Source: an uncultured Eubacteriales bacterium (GTDB lineage: Bacteria; Bacillota; Clostridia; Oscillospirales; Oscillospiraceae). From it: 29,833 nucleotides of DNA. The stretch's first letter is position 1. The number at the start of each line of letters is the position of its first letter. Below, one piece after another: positions 8,173-15,068 of the stretch. The notes beneath the pieces are model-generated. The model ran no database searches, had not been told where the DNA came from, and saw only the letters and a program-made list of their open reading frames with translations. The translations under genes were made by a program, and so were the position numbers. The DNA lies in NCBI GenBank assembly GCA_900545405.1, contig UQYT01000032.1:1-29833 (forward strand). The letters are read 5' to 3'.

Positions 8173-8194
8173 CACATCAAATATTTTTGATGTG
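8173..8194. promoter_or_regulatory. ArsR operator, perfect 9-4-9 inverted repeat
   Basis: CACATCAAA-TATT-TTTGATGTG lies just downstream of the arsR -10 box, at the expected transcription start, 11 bases before the arsR start codon. The position and the imperfect copy at 7788-7809 identify it as the ArsR binding site. Confidence 0.85.
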
Positions 8195-8197
8195 TTC

Positions 8198-8225
8198 ATT
8201 ATAGCACCGTCTGCGTCGATGTCAA
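8198..8225 (-). promoter_or_regulatory. arsR promoter
   Basis: On the minus strand TTGACA (8220-8225) and TATAAT (8198-8203), both consensus, are separated by 16 bases immediately upstream of the ArsR operator. Confidence 0.85.
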
Positions 8226-8238
8226 GGGGCAATTTCGG

Positions 8239-8268
8239 TTGACAGCCGTGCGGTACCGCTGCTATATT
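8239..8268 (+). promoter_or_regulatory. Promoter of the B3/B4-domain gene
   Basis: TTGACA (8239-8244) and TATATT (8263-8268) are separated by 18 bases, divergent from the arsR promoter, 38 bases before the start codon at 8307. Confidence 0.65.
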
Positions 8269-8306
8269 TGTTTCTTAGATGACACTGTGTTGGGAGATGA
8301 GCGCAT

Positions 8307-8966
8307 ATGCTGCAATACACAAAGGACGCCTCGCTCGCGGGGGTGGACATACCCTTCGGCGTAGTGGAGGTAAGCTATCCCGAGCCGGAGCTCTGGCGCC
8401 GCGAGGAGTTCTATGCCCTTGCCGGGAGCGAGCTAGCCGCGGCGCGCGAGGCCGCCGAGCCCTATGAGCGCAAGGCCGTGTTCGGGGAGAACCCGTATTT
8501 CCGCTTCTTCAAGAAGTTCAAAAAGACCTTCCCCATCGTGCTGCAATTCGAGTCCGCCGTCATACGCGGCGCTGGCATACCCGGCGAGAACCCCGTGACG
8601 GACGTGCCTTATCTGCTGGAGCTCACGTCCCACGTCCTCTCCGGCACGCACGACATCGACCACATCGTGGGCGGCGTGGAGCTCTATCTGAGCTCGGAGC
8701 GCATTAACTTCCCCGGTATGCGCGGCTTTGAAGTGCACACCTACCCCGGCGACTTCTGCGCCCGGGACGGCGATGGCATCATCTTCAGCGAGATCGCCGG
8801 CGCGGACGGCCGCACCTTCGCACGGCCCGAGAGCCGCAGGGTCTTTTACCCCATCTTCGGCACACCCGGCCTGCCGGTGGAGGTCATCGAGCGCGCGATA
8901 GACTCCCTCCACCGCTACGTCGGCGCCCTGGCCCCCGAGGCCGTCTTTGAGAGCGAGATACTATAA
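8307..8966 (+). CDS. B3/B4 tRNA-binding-domain protein
   Basis: A 219-residue stand-alone protein resembling the B3/B4 editing domain of phenylalanyl-tRNA synthetase beta chains. Supporting features are FFKKFKKTFPIVLQFESAV in the first half, the central THDIDHIVGG stretch and the C-terminal VFYPIFGTPGLP. Free-standing B3/B4 proteins are thought to act on mischarged aminoacyl-tRNA or related substrates; the function here is unproven. It has no signal peptide or membrane segment. The start ATG at 8307 has only a weak GGGAGATGAG site. It is a single-gene unit with its own promoter and strong terminator, divergent from the ars operon, and has no obvious link to arsenic. Confidence 0.75.
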   Translation: MLQYTKDASLAGVDIPFGVVEVSYPEPELWRREEFYALAGSELAAAREAAEPYERKAVFGENPYFRFFKKFKKTFPIVLQFESAVIRGAGIPGENPVTDVPYLLELTSHVLSGTHDIDHIVGGVELYLSSERINFPGMRGFEVHTYPGDFCARDGDGIIFSEIAGADGRTFARPESRRVFYPIFGTPGLPVEVIERAIDSLHRYVGALAPEAVFESEIL

Positions 8967-8978
8967 GAGCATAATGCA

Positions 8979-9022
8979 AGCCCCCGGGATGCCTTTAGTA
9001 CCGGCATCCCGGGGGCTTTTTG
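8979..9022 (+). terminator. Terminator of the B3/B4-domain gene
   Basis: A 15-bp stem (AGCCCCCGGGATGCC / GGCATCCCGGGGGCT, 9-base loop) is followed by TTTT. It lies 13 bases after the stop and between two convergent genes, so it may also slow transcription from the LacI-type gene. Confidence 0.92.
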
Positions 9023-9034
9023 CGCTTTGCTCCG

Positions 9035-10039
9035 TCAGGCTTTGAGCCTTCTGGTGCTTTTTCCCACTATAAGGCTCGGCAATGTCGTGAAGCTCTGCAC
9101 GCGCAGCTCGGGTTTTTTCAGCTCCTGGAGGAGCTGCTTTGCGGCGGCGCGGCCCATGTCTCGGACGTCTATCTGCACAAGCGTGGGCTCAGGGTTTATC
9201 AGGCCGCTGTATGGGTAGCGGTCGAAGGTGATGAGCTGTATGTCGTCCGGTATCCTCACGCCCAGCTCGTGCGCGGTCACGGCGAAGGCGTAGGCGAGCA
9301 GGTTGCTGCTGCACACCACGGCCTCGGGCCTGTCTCCTGGGGCAAGCATCTCCGCCGCTGCGGCGCGTCCGGCCAGAAGCGAGCCGTCCGTATGCTTGAC
9401 CCAGCAGTCCCTGTATCCGCAGCCGTACTCCGCCGCGGCCGAGCGGAAGCCTATGAAGCGCTCGTTGGAGATGTCGTCCGTCTCCAGCGCGCCGAGGAAG
9501 GCTATGTCCCTGCATCCGCATTCCAGCAGGTGCTCGAACGCGATGCGCCCGCCGAGGGCGTTGTCGGTGTCCACCCAGTTTATCCGCGTGTCGCTCGGGT
9601 GGCCGATGACTATGTGCGTGAACTTCCTCGTGACCAGGAGCTGATGTATGGGCCTGTTCAGCGCGCCGCCGTGGACGATGATGCCGTCAGCGGCCCGCGA
9701 GAGCATGATCTGCTCCACGTCCGTGAGCGTCGCGTCCAGCAGCATGAGGCTGTACCCCTTTGCGCACAGCGCCTCCTGGATGCCGCACATGATGTCGAAA
9801 AGGTGCGGGTTCGTGTAGGGCTCGAACTCGTCCAGCTTTGCCAGAAAGGCTATGCAGCGCGCGCTTTTGCGGGCCAGTCCGGCGGCGCGGCTGTTCGGGG
9901 CGTAATCCAGCCGCCGCATTACCTCCTTGACCCTGAGCGTGGTCGCCTCGGATATGCCGGGCATGTCGTTTATGACCTTGCTCACGGTGGATATGCTAAC
10001 TCCTGCCTCGCGGGCGACGTCTTTTATAGTTACCGGCAT
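9035..10039 (-). CDS. LacI/GalR-family regulator of the adjacent alpha-glucan locus
   Basis: A 334-residue repressor. The N-terminal helix-turn-helix (about 4-23, TIKDVAREAGVSISTVSKVI) and hinge helix (RAAGLARKSA, about 52-61) are typical of the family. A periplasmic-binding-protein-like ligand domain covers 62-334. AGGAGG precedes the ATG at 10039. It is divergent from the sugar-binding lipoprotein gene, with one operator-like palindrome over its own promoter and a better one in the leader of the transporter operon. Control of that operon and of itself is therefore expected, with a maltooligosaccharide or related sugar as inducer (inference). It is not CcpA: the ligand domain differs and the gene is local to a sugar operon. 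Confidence 0.92.
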   Translation of the reverse strand: MPVTIKDVAREAGVSISTVSKVINDMPGISEATTLRVKEVMRRLDYAPNSRAAGLARKSARCIAFLAKLDEFEPYTNPHLFDIMCGIQEALCAKGYSLMLLDATLTDVEQIMLSRAADGIIVHGGALNRPIHQLLVTRKFTHIVIGHPSDTRINWVDTDNALGGRIAFEHLLECGCRDIAFLGALETDDISNERFIGFRSAAAEYGCGYRDCWVKHTDGSLLAGRAAAAEMLAPGDRPEAVVCSSNLLAYAFAVTAHELGVRIPDDIQLITFDRYPYSGLINPEPTLVQIDVRDMGRAAAKQLLQELKKPELRVQSFTTLPSLIVGKSTRRLKA

Positions 10040-10059
10040 CGCGATCCCTCCTCGGCAAT

Positions 10060-10088
10060 ATAGTATAACGTTTTCACAAATAAATCAA
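10060..10088 (-). promoter_or_regulatory. Promoter and operator of the LacI-type gene
   Basis: On the minus strand TTGATT (10083-10088) and TACTAT (10060-10065) are 17 bases apart. An imperfect operator (10062-10077, agtataacgttttcac) overlaps the -10 box and spacer. It matches the perfect palindrome at 10193-10208 at 13 of 16 positions, suggesting autorepression. Confidence 0.7.
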
Positions 10089-10108
10089 GAGAAATATCTC
10101 CCTTTCTA

Positions 10109-10137
10109 TTGACTCACACAAATATTCTGTTTATACT
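10109..10137 (+). promoter_or_regulatory. Promoter of the alpha-glucan transporter operon
   Basis: TTGACT (10109-10114) and TATACT (10132-10137) are separated by 17 bases. The predicted start near 10144 leaves a leader of about 90 bases containing the operator at 10193-10208. Confidence 0.65.
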
Positions 10138-10192
10138 TCCTATCAAGAGATGCGTTTTGACCAAATTTGATCCGCATTGCAGGTGTAAACTC

Positions 10193-10208
10193 AGTAAAAC
10201 GTTTTACT
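10193..10208. promoter_or_regulatory. LacI-type operator, perfect 16-bp palindrome
   Basis: AGTAAAACGTTTTACT has the central CG typical of LacI/GalR sites. It lies 28 bases before the binding-protein start codon and downstream of the predicted promoter, so a bound repressor would block elongation there or cover a second promoter. Confidence 0.8.
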
Positions 10209-10235
10209 ATTTTGAATCAGAACGGAGGATGAAAA

Positions 10236-11513
10236 ATGAAGAAACTCTTGGCCATACTGCTCAGCGCTCTGCTGCTGATGACGCTGCTCGCGGCCTGCGG
10301 CACGACGGACGAGCCGGCTGCGGACAGTCCCGCGCCCGTCTCCGAGGCGCCGGAGTCGGAGGCCCCGGTAGAATCGGCCGAGCCGGTCGAGCTCACTATC
10401 TGGCACGACAACGACGAGAACCTCATGCAGGCCATGGCCGACGCCGCGAACGCCCTCCTCGAGGGCACGGGCGTGAGCGTGACCTTTGAAAAGCGCACCG
10501 GCCTCTCCGACCAGCTCAAGCTCTACGGCGGCGACGCGGCCAACGGCCCCGACATGTACCTCTGGGCGCACGACAGCCTCGGAACTTTCGTCGCGATGGA
10601 CATTCTCGAGCCGCTCACCGACCTCGTGGACGAGAGCGTCTTGGCCGACGACCTGCCGCTGACGGTCGAGGCAGGCCAGATAGGCGGTACGCAGTACCTG
10701 CTGCCCGTGTATTTTGAGACGCTGCTCTTCCTCTACAACAAGGACCTCTGGCAGGGCGACATTCCCGCCACGACGGAGGAGCTCTATGAGTACATGGTGG
10801 CCAACACCGACATCGCCGCCGGCACCTATGCCGTAGTCAACCAGCACTCCACGTCATACAACGTCTCCCCGTTCATAAACGGCTTCGGCGGATACATACT
10901 CGATGCCGACGGCAACCCTGGGCTCAATGATCCGAAGACCATCGAGGCCGTGGAGTACAACCAGAAATTCGCCGCACTTGAGGCCGACGGGGACTACAAC
11001 ACCGTCACCACCCTCTTCAACGAGGGCAAGGCCGCGGCCATCATAGGCGGACCGTGGCTCGTTTCCGGGATACGCGCCGCCGGCATCGACCTCGGCGTGG
11101 CCTCCCTCTCCGACATGACGCTGCCCAACGGCGATCCTCTGGCACCCTTCTCCGGTGTGCAGGGCATCGGCGTCATGAAGGTCGCGGCGGAGACCAAGGG
11201 CGACGCCATCGCGCTGGCGCTCAAGGCCCTCGCTTCGCCTGAGGTCGGCATCGCGCTGGCCAAGACCGGCGGCTGCGCCCCGGCCAACTCCCTCTCCTAT
11301 GACGACCCGGACGTCGCCTCCGACGAGATAATCTCGGCCATCGAGCACACGGCGGATACCGCCCAGCCCATGCCGAACGCCGCGGAGATGAACGTGATGT
11401 GGGGTCCTGTGGACAGCATGCTCGCCGCCGTTAACAAGAACGGTCAGGACGTTGCCTCTGCCGCAGAGGAAGCCCAGGCCGCGGCATTGCAGGCCATAGC
11501 GGATATGCAGTGA
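10236..11513 (+). CDS. Maltose/maltodextrin-type extracellular solute-binding lipoprotein
   Basis: A 425-residue ABC importer binding protein. It has a lipoprotein signal peptide (MKKLLAILLSALLLMTLLAAC, residues 1-21, given only to mark the lipobox LLAAC with C21). An acidic Pro/Glu/Ala/Ser-rich linker (about 25-52) spaces it from the membrane. The binding fold begins VELTIWHDNDE, with DMYLWAHDSLG and PVYFETLLFLYNKDLW as MalE-like elements. GGAGG precedes the ATG at 10236. It is the first gene of the operon with two permeases and a GH13 enzyme, which indicates uptake of alpha-glucan oligosaccharides. A hairpin after its stop may keep it more highly expressed than the permeases. Confidence 0.93.
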   Translation: MKKLLAILLSALLLMTLLAACGTTDEPAADSPAPVSEAPESEAPVESAEPVELTIWHDNDENLMQAMADAANALLEGTGVSVTFEKRTGLSDQLKLYGGDAANGPDMYLWAHDSLGTFVAMDILEPLTDLVDESVLADDLPLTVEAGQIGGTQYLLPVYFETLLFLYNKDLWQGDIPATTEELYEYMVANTDIAAGTYAVVNQHSTSYNVSPFINGFGGYILDADGNPGLNDPKTIEAVEYNQKFAALEADGDYNTVTTLFNEGKAAAIIGGPWLVSGIRAAGIDLGVASLSDMTLPNGDPLAPFSGVQGIGVMKVAAETKGDAIALALKALASPEVGIALAKTGGCAPANSLSYDDPDVASDEIISAIEHTADTAQPMPNAAEMNVMWGPVDSMLAAVNKNGQDVASAAEEAQAAALQAIADMQ

Positions 11514-11532
11514 TATCATAATACTTGCTTCA

Positions 11533-11560
11533 GGGGCGGCGGATTCGCCGCCCCCCTTTT
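11533..11560 (+). terminator. Intra-operon hairpin after the binding-protein gene
   Basis: GGGGCGGC / GCCGCCCC with a 6-base loop is followed by CCTTTT. It sits between the binding-protein stop and the ribosome binding site of the first permease. Such hairpins commonly give partial termination or protect the upstream mRNA. Confidence 0.6.
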
Positions 11561-11572
11561 GGAGGCCTTGCC

Positions 11573-12457
11573 ATGAGCCTTAGACGCAAATTGAAACCCT
11601 GGCGCTGGTGCGCCCCGGCGGTGATTTTGATTCTGGTCATCATCGTCTTCCCCATCGCCTATACCGGGTATGTCTCGCTCACGAACATGAACCTGTACCA
11701 CTGGCAGGACTACGAAGTCATAGGGCTTGGGAACTACGCCCGCGCGCTCTTCAAGTTCGACTCCGGCTTTCTCTCCGCGCTCGGGACGACGATACTCTGG
11801 ACCGTCCTCAACATGGTTATCCAGCTGGCGTTCGGCTTCCTGATAGCTCTGGGCCTCAACGCGCCCAGGCTGAAGCTCAGCCGCCTGTACAAGACGCTGC
11901 TGATGGTGCCCTGGGCCATGCCGGCGTATATCTCCATCCTGCTCTGGCGAGTGGGCATGTTCAACACCGAGCTGGGGCTTTTGAACAAGTGGCTCACCGC
12001 GCTGGGCTTTGCAAAGGTGGACTTCCTCGCGAACAACGGCATCGCCTTCATCTCCTGCATGGCGCTCAACCTCTGGATGGCCCTGCCGTTTATGATCTCC
12101 ACCATAGACGGCGCGCTGCAAAGCGTGGACCGCAGCCTCTACGAGAGCGCCCGGCTCGACGGCGCCGGTTTCTGGATGCAGACCTGGAAGATAACCATTC
12201 CCAGTATCCGTCCGGTCATCGCCCCCGCGGCGGTGATGACGGCCTTCATCACCTTCAAGCAGTTCGACATCATCTATCTTCTCACGCAGCAGCGCGGCTA
12301 TATGACCGGAGCCACGCTGAACACGGTGATCACCTACGTGCACCAGAACGCCTTTGCGGCGAATAACTACGGCCTCTCGAGCGCGGTGAGTATGCTGCTC
12401 TTTGTGATAATAATCATCTTCTCATTCGCCACGAACCGGAGCCTGAGGGAGGACTGA
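11573..12457 (+). CDS. Sugar ABC transporter permease, MalF type
   Basis: A 294-residue inner-membrane permease with about six hydrophobic segments. The first spans roughly 15-36 after a basic N-terminus. The EAA loop that contacts the ATPase is visible as YESARLDGAGFWMQTWKITI. The ATG at 11573 is preceded by GGAGG with 7-base spacing; the longer open frame from 11525 has no ribosome binding site and covers the hairpin. The stop is 2 bases before the next start. No ATPase gene is present in the operon, so a shared MsmK/MalK-type ATPase elsewhere is expected (inference). Confidence 0.93.
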   Translation: MSLRRKLKPWRWCAPAVILILVIIVFPIAYTGYVSLTNMNLYHWQDYEVIGLGNYARALFKFDSGFLSALGTTILWTVLNMVIQLAFGFLIALGLNAPRLKLSRLYKTLLMVPWAMPAYISILLWRVGMFNTELGLLNKWLTALGFAKVDFLANNGIAFISCMALNLWMALPFMISTIDGALQSVDRSLYESARLDGAGFWMQTWKITIPSIRPVIAPAAVMTAFITFKQFDIIYLLTQQRGYMTGATLNTVITYVHQNAFAANNYGLSSAVSMLLFVIIIIFSFATNRSLRED

Positions 12458-12459
12458 GC

Positions 12460-13302
12460 ATGAGGCGCAAGACCAAAGAACACATAGGATACGCCGCGCT
12501 GAATGCGGCCTTCATCATACTCTGCCTGGTCACCCTGGTGCCGATTTTCTACGCCCTGAGCGTGTCCTTTTCCGGGGCGGGCAGCACGCTCTCGGGGGAT
12601 TTCAGCTTCATCCCCGAGGACCCCTCGCTGGAAAACTACCGGGCCATCCTCTTCGACGAGCCCTTTCTGCTCTGGCTAAAGAATTCTCTGCTGCTCAGCG
12701 TCGGGACGGTCGCCATAGCCATGCTCTGCGCCGTCACGGCCGCCTACGCCTGCTCGCGCTGGCGTTTCAGAGGGCGGCGGCCGCTGCTGAAGGCGCTGCT
12801 AGTGCTCAACGCCTTTCCGCAGGTGCTCTCGCTCTTCGCCTACTACCGAATACTCCGCCTGAGCGGGCTGCTCAATTCCCACGCCGGTCTGATGCTCATT
12901 TACGCCGGCAGCATGTGCGTTTTCGGCGTCTGGAACATGAAGGGCTATTTCGACACCATACCCGTGGAGATAGAGGAGGCGTCGAAGATAGACGGCGCGA
13001 ACGACGCGCAGATGATATGGCGCATCGTGCTGCCTCTGGCGAAGCCGGCCATCGTCGTCACCTGCGTGATGGTGCTGATAACCGTCTGGAACGAATACCT
13101 CTTCGCCGCGACCTTCCTGCTTGACAGCGACTACTACTCACTCGCGGCGGGCCTTTACCAGCTCCAGAGCAACGACTATACGCGCTCCTGGCCGCTCTTC
13201 ACAGCGGCAAGCATACTGGCGTCGCTCCCGCTGCTGGTGATCTTCTTCAAGATCCAAAAATACATGGTCTCCGGCCTCACCGCCGGCGGCGTGAAAGGAT
13301 AA
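12460..13302 (+). CDS. Sugar ABC transporter permease, MalG type
   Basis: A 280-residue inner-membrane permease with about six hydrophobic segments, partner of the upstream permease. The EAA loop is EIEEASKIDGANDAQMIWRI followed by VLPLAKPAI. The C-terminus ends in KYMVSGLTAGGVKG, typical of MalG-type proteins. GGGAGG lies inside the end of the upstream gene, and the start at 12460 is 2 bases after that stop, so translation is coupled. The next gene starts 2 bases after its own stop. Confidence 0.93.
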   Translation: MRRKTKEHIGYAALNAAFIILCLVTLVPIFYALSVSFSGAGSTLSGDFSFIPEDPSLENYRAILFDEPFLLWLKNSLLLSVGTVAIAMLCAVTAAYACSRWRFRGRRPLLKALLVLNAFPQVLSLFAYYRILRLSGLLNSHAGLMLIYAGSMCVFGVWNMKGYFDTIPVEIEEASKIDGANDAQMIWRIVLPLAKPAIVVTCVMVLITVWNEYLFAATFLLDSDYYSLAAGLYQLQSNDYTRSWPLFTAASILASLPLLVIFFKIQKYMVSGLTAGGVKG

Positions 13303-13304
13303 GC

Positions 13305-14960
13305 ATGATAAAGGACGCGATATTTCACCGGCCAATGAGCGAATACGCCTTCGGCCTCGACGAGGACACCACGGTATTCAGGCTGCGCTGCGCAAGAGGC
13401 GACCTGGAGCGCTGCACGCTCTGGTATGGCGACACCTCGAGCCCTGAGACGCCCGTGCCGGTCTATCCGGCGGAGATGAGACTCGTGTTCCGCGGCGAGA
13501 ACTGCGACTGGTGGGAGGCCGAGCTGCGCGGAGTGTTCCACCGGCTCTATTACTATTTCGAGCTGGTGGGCGATGAGCGGCTCTATTACTCCGGCGAGGT
13601 CTTTTTCAGCGAGCCCAGCAAGGAGCGCTCTGAATACTTCAAGTTCCCCTTCAACCACCGCGCGGACATCGCCCGCGTCCCTGAATGGGCGCTGGACGCC
13701 GTCGTATATAACATCTTCCCGGACAGCTTCGCCAGCTCCCGCCGGAGCATCACCGGCTGCGGTACGGAAAAGCGCGTCAGCGGCGCGCTCTCCCGCTCCC
13801 GCCTCGGCGGGACCATACGCGGTATATGTGAAAACCTCGACTACATATCCGGGCTCGGGGCCAACTGCATCTATCTCAACCCCATCTTCGCCGCCGGGCA
13901 GTATCACAAATACGACACCATAGACTACCTGCACATAGACCCCTGTCTGGGCACCGACACCGATTTCCGCCAGCTCGTAGAGGAGTGCCACGCGCGCGGC
14001 ATGCGCGTTATACTCGACGGGGTGTTCAACCACTGCGGCGCGCAGTTTTTCGCCTTCCGCGACGTGCTGGAAAAGCAGCGAGAGAGCCGGTACGCGAACT
14101 GGTTCTACCGGCTGCAATTTCCCGTTACCTATCCCGAAGCGGGCGAGCGGCCGAATTATGAGTGCTTCTGCTATGAGCGGCTCATGCCTAAGCTGGACAC
14201 GTCGAACGATGAGGTGCGCGACTACCTCTGCGGCGTCGGCGAGTATTGGCTGCGCGAGTTCGATGCGGACGGGTGGCGGCTGGACGTGGCCGACGAGCCG
14301 AACGACGGCTTCTGGCGGGAGTTTCGCCGCCGCTGCAAGGCCGTAAAGAGCGACGCGCTGCTCATAGGCGAGGTCTGGGGCGGCGCGCGGCACTGGCTGG
14401 CCGGAGACATGCTCGACTCCACCATGAACTACGATTTCCGCAGCCATTGCCGGCATTTTTTCGCAGAGGGCAGCATAGACGCACGCACCTTCGCCGGGCG
14501 TTGTGCAGATATGCTCATGCGCTATAAGAGGCAGATCACCGCCGCGCAGCTCAATTTGCTCGACAGCCACGATACCAGCCGCTTCCTCGACATCTGCGGC
14601 GGCGAAAAGCGCCGCCTGGCGCTGGCGGTCGTGTTCATGTGCTGCTTTCCCGGCATGCCGTGCGTGTTCTACGGCGACGAGCTGGGCGTAATGGGCACGA
14701 ACGAGCTCGACTTCCGCCGCGCCATGCCATGGGACGCCGGGGACGAGAGCCTGAGGGAGCTCTATCGCGAGGCAATAGCCCTCCGCCGCCGGCACCCCGC
14801 CCTGCGCCGCGGCGGCCTGCGCTTCCTGCGCGCCGAGGCAGGCGAACAGCTGCTTGTCTTCGAGCGCAGCTGCCCCGGCGAGAGCCTGACGATCACAATA
14901 AACGCCTCCCCGGAGCCCAACGCGCTCCCCCCCTTCAGCTGGGACATCAGGAAAAGCTAA
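13305..14960 (+). CDS. GH13 neopullulanase/cyclomaltodextrinase-like alpha-glucosidase
   Basis: A 551-residue intracellular GH13 enzyme, probably subfamily 20. An N-terminal beta domain of CBM34 type (about 1-125) precedes the barrel. The four conserved GH13 regions are present: DGVFNHCG (I), GWRLDVADE with the nucleophile Asp (II), LIGEVWG with the acid/base Glu (III) and LLDSHDTSRF (IV). It lacks a signal peptide, so it would act on imported oligosaccharides or cyclodextrins. It is a little shorter than many members, mainly in the C-terminal beta domain. The start is 2 bases after the MalG-type stop; the ribosome binding site is inside that gene. It ends the operon. Confidence 0.92.
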   Translation: MIKDAIFHRPMSEYAFGLDEDTTVFRLRCARGDLERCTLWYGDTSSPETPVPVYPAEMRLVFRGENCDWWEAELRGVFHRLYYYFELVGDERLYYSGEVFFSEPSKERSEYFKFPFNHRADIARVPEWALDAVVYNIFPDSFASSRRSITGCGTEKRVSGALSRSRLGGTIRGICENLDYISGLGANCIYLNPIFAAGQYHKYDTIDYLHIDPCLGTDTDFRQLVEECHARGMRVILDGVFNHCGAQFFAFRDVLEKQRESRYANWFYRLQFPVTYPEAGERPNYECFCYERLMPKLDTSNDEVRDYLCGVGEYWLREFDADGWRLDVADEPNDGFWREFRRRCKAVKSDALLIGEVWGGARHWLAGDMLDSTMNYDFRSHCRHFFAEGSIDARTFAGRCADMLMRYKRQITAAQLNLLDSHDTSRFLDICGGEKRRLALAVVFMCCFPGMPCVFYGDELGVMGTNELDFRRAMPWDAGDESLRELYREAIALRRRHPALRRGGLRFLRAEAGEQLLVFERSCPGESLTITINASPEPNALPPFSWDIRKS

Positions 14961-15018
14961 CCCGCGGTTCCCCCCCTGCCGCATACCGCTGCAAACGAAC
15001 ATACCGTCGGCCTAACCG

Positions 15019-15068
15019 ACACAGCAGCCCCGGCGAGCATTCGCCGGGGCTGCTGTGTCTGATTTTTA
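15019..15068 (+). terminator. Terminator of the alpha-glucan operon
   Basis: An 18-bp perfect stem (ACACAGCAGCCCCGGCGA with its complement, 4-base loop GCAT) is followed by CTGATTTTTAT. The tail overlaps the stop codon of the convergent SLH gene. The minus strand lacks a U tract. Confidence 0.93.

Noticed and set aside
13176..15002. Minus-strand open frame of about 608 codons
   Set aside because: It is antisense to the GH13 gene, which has all four catalytic regions; the antisense product shows no domain.
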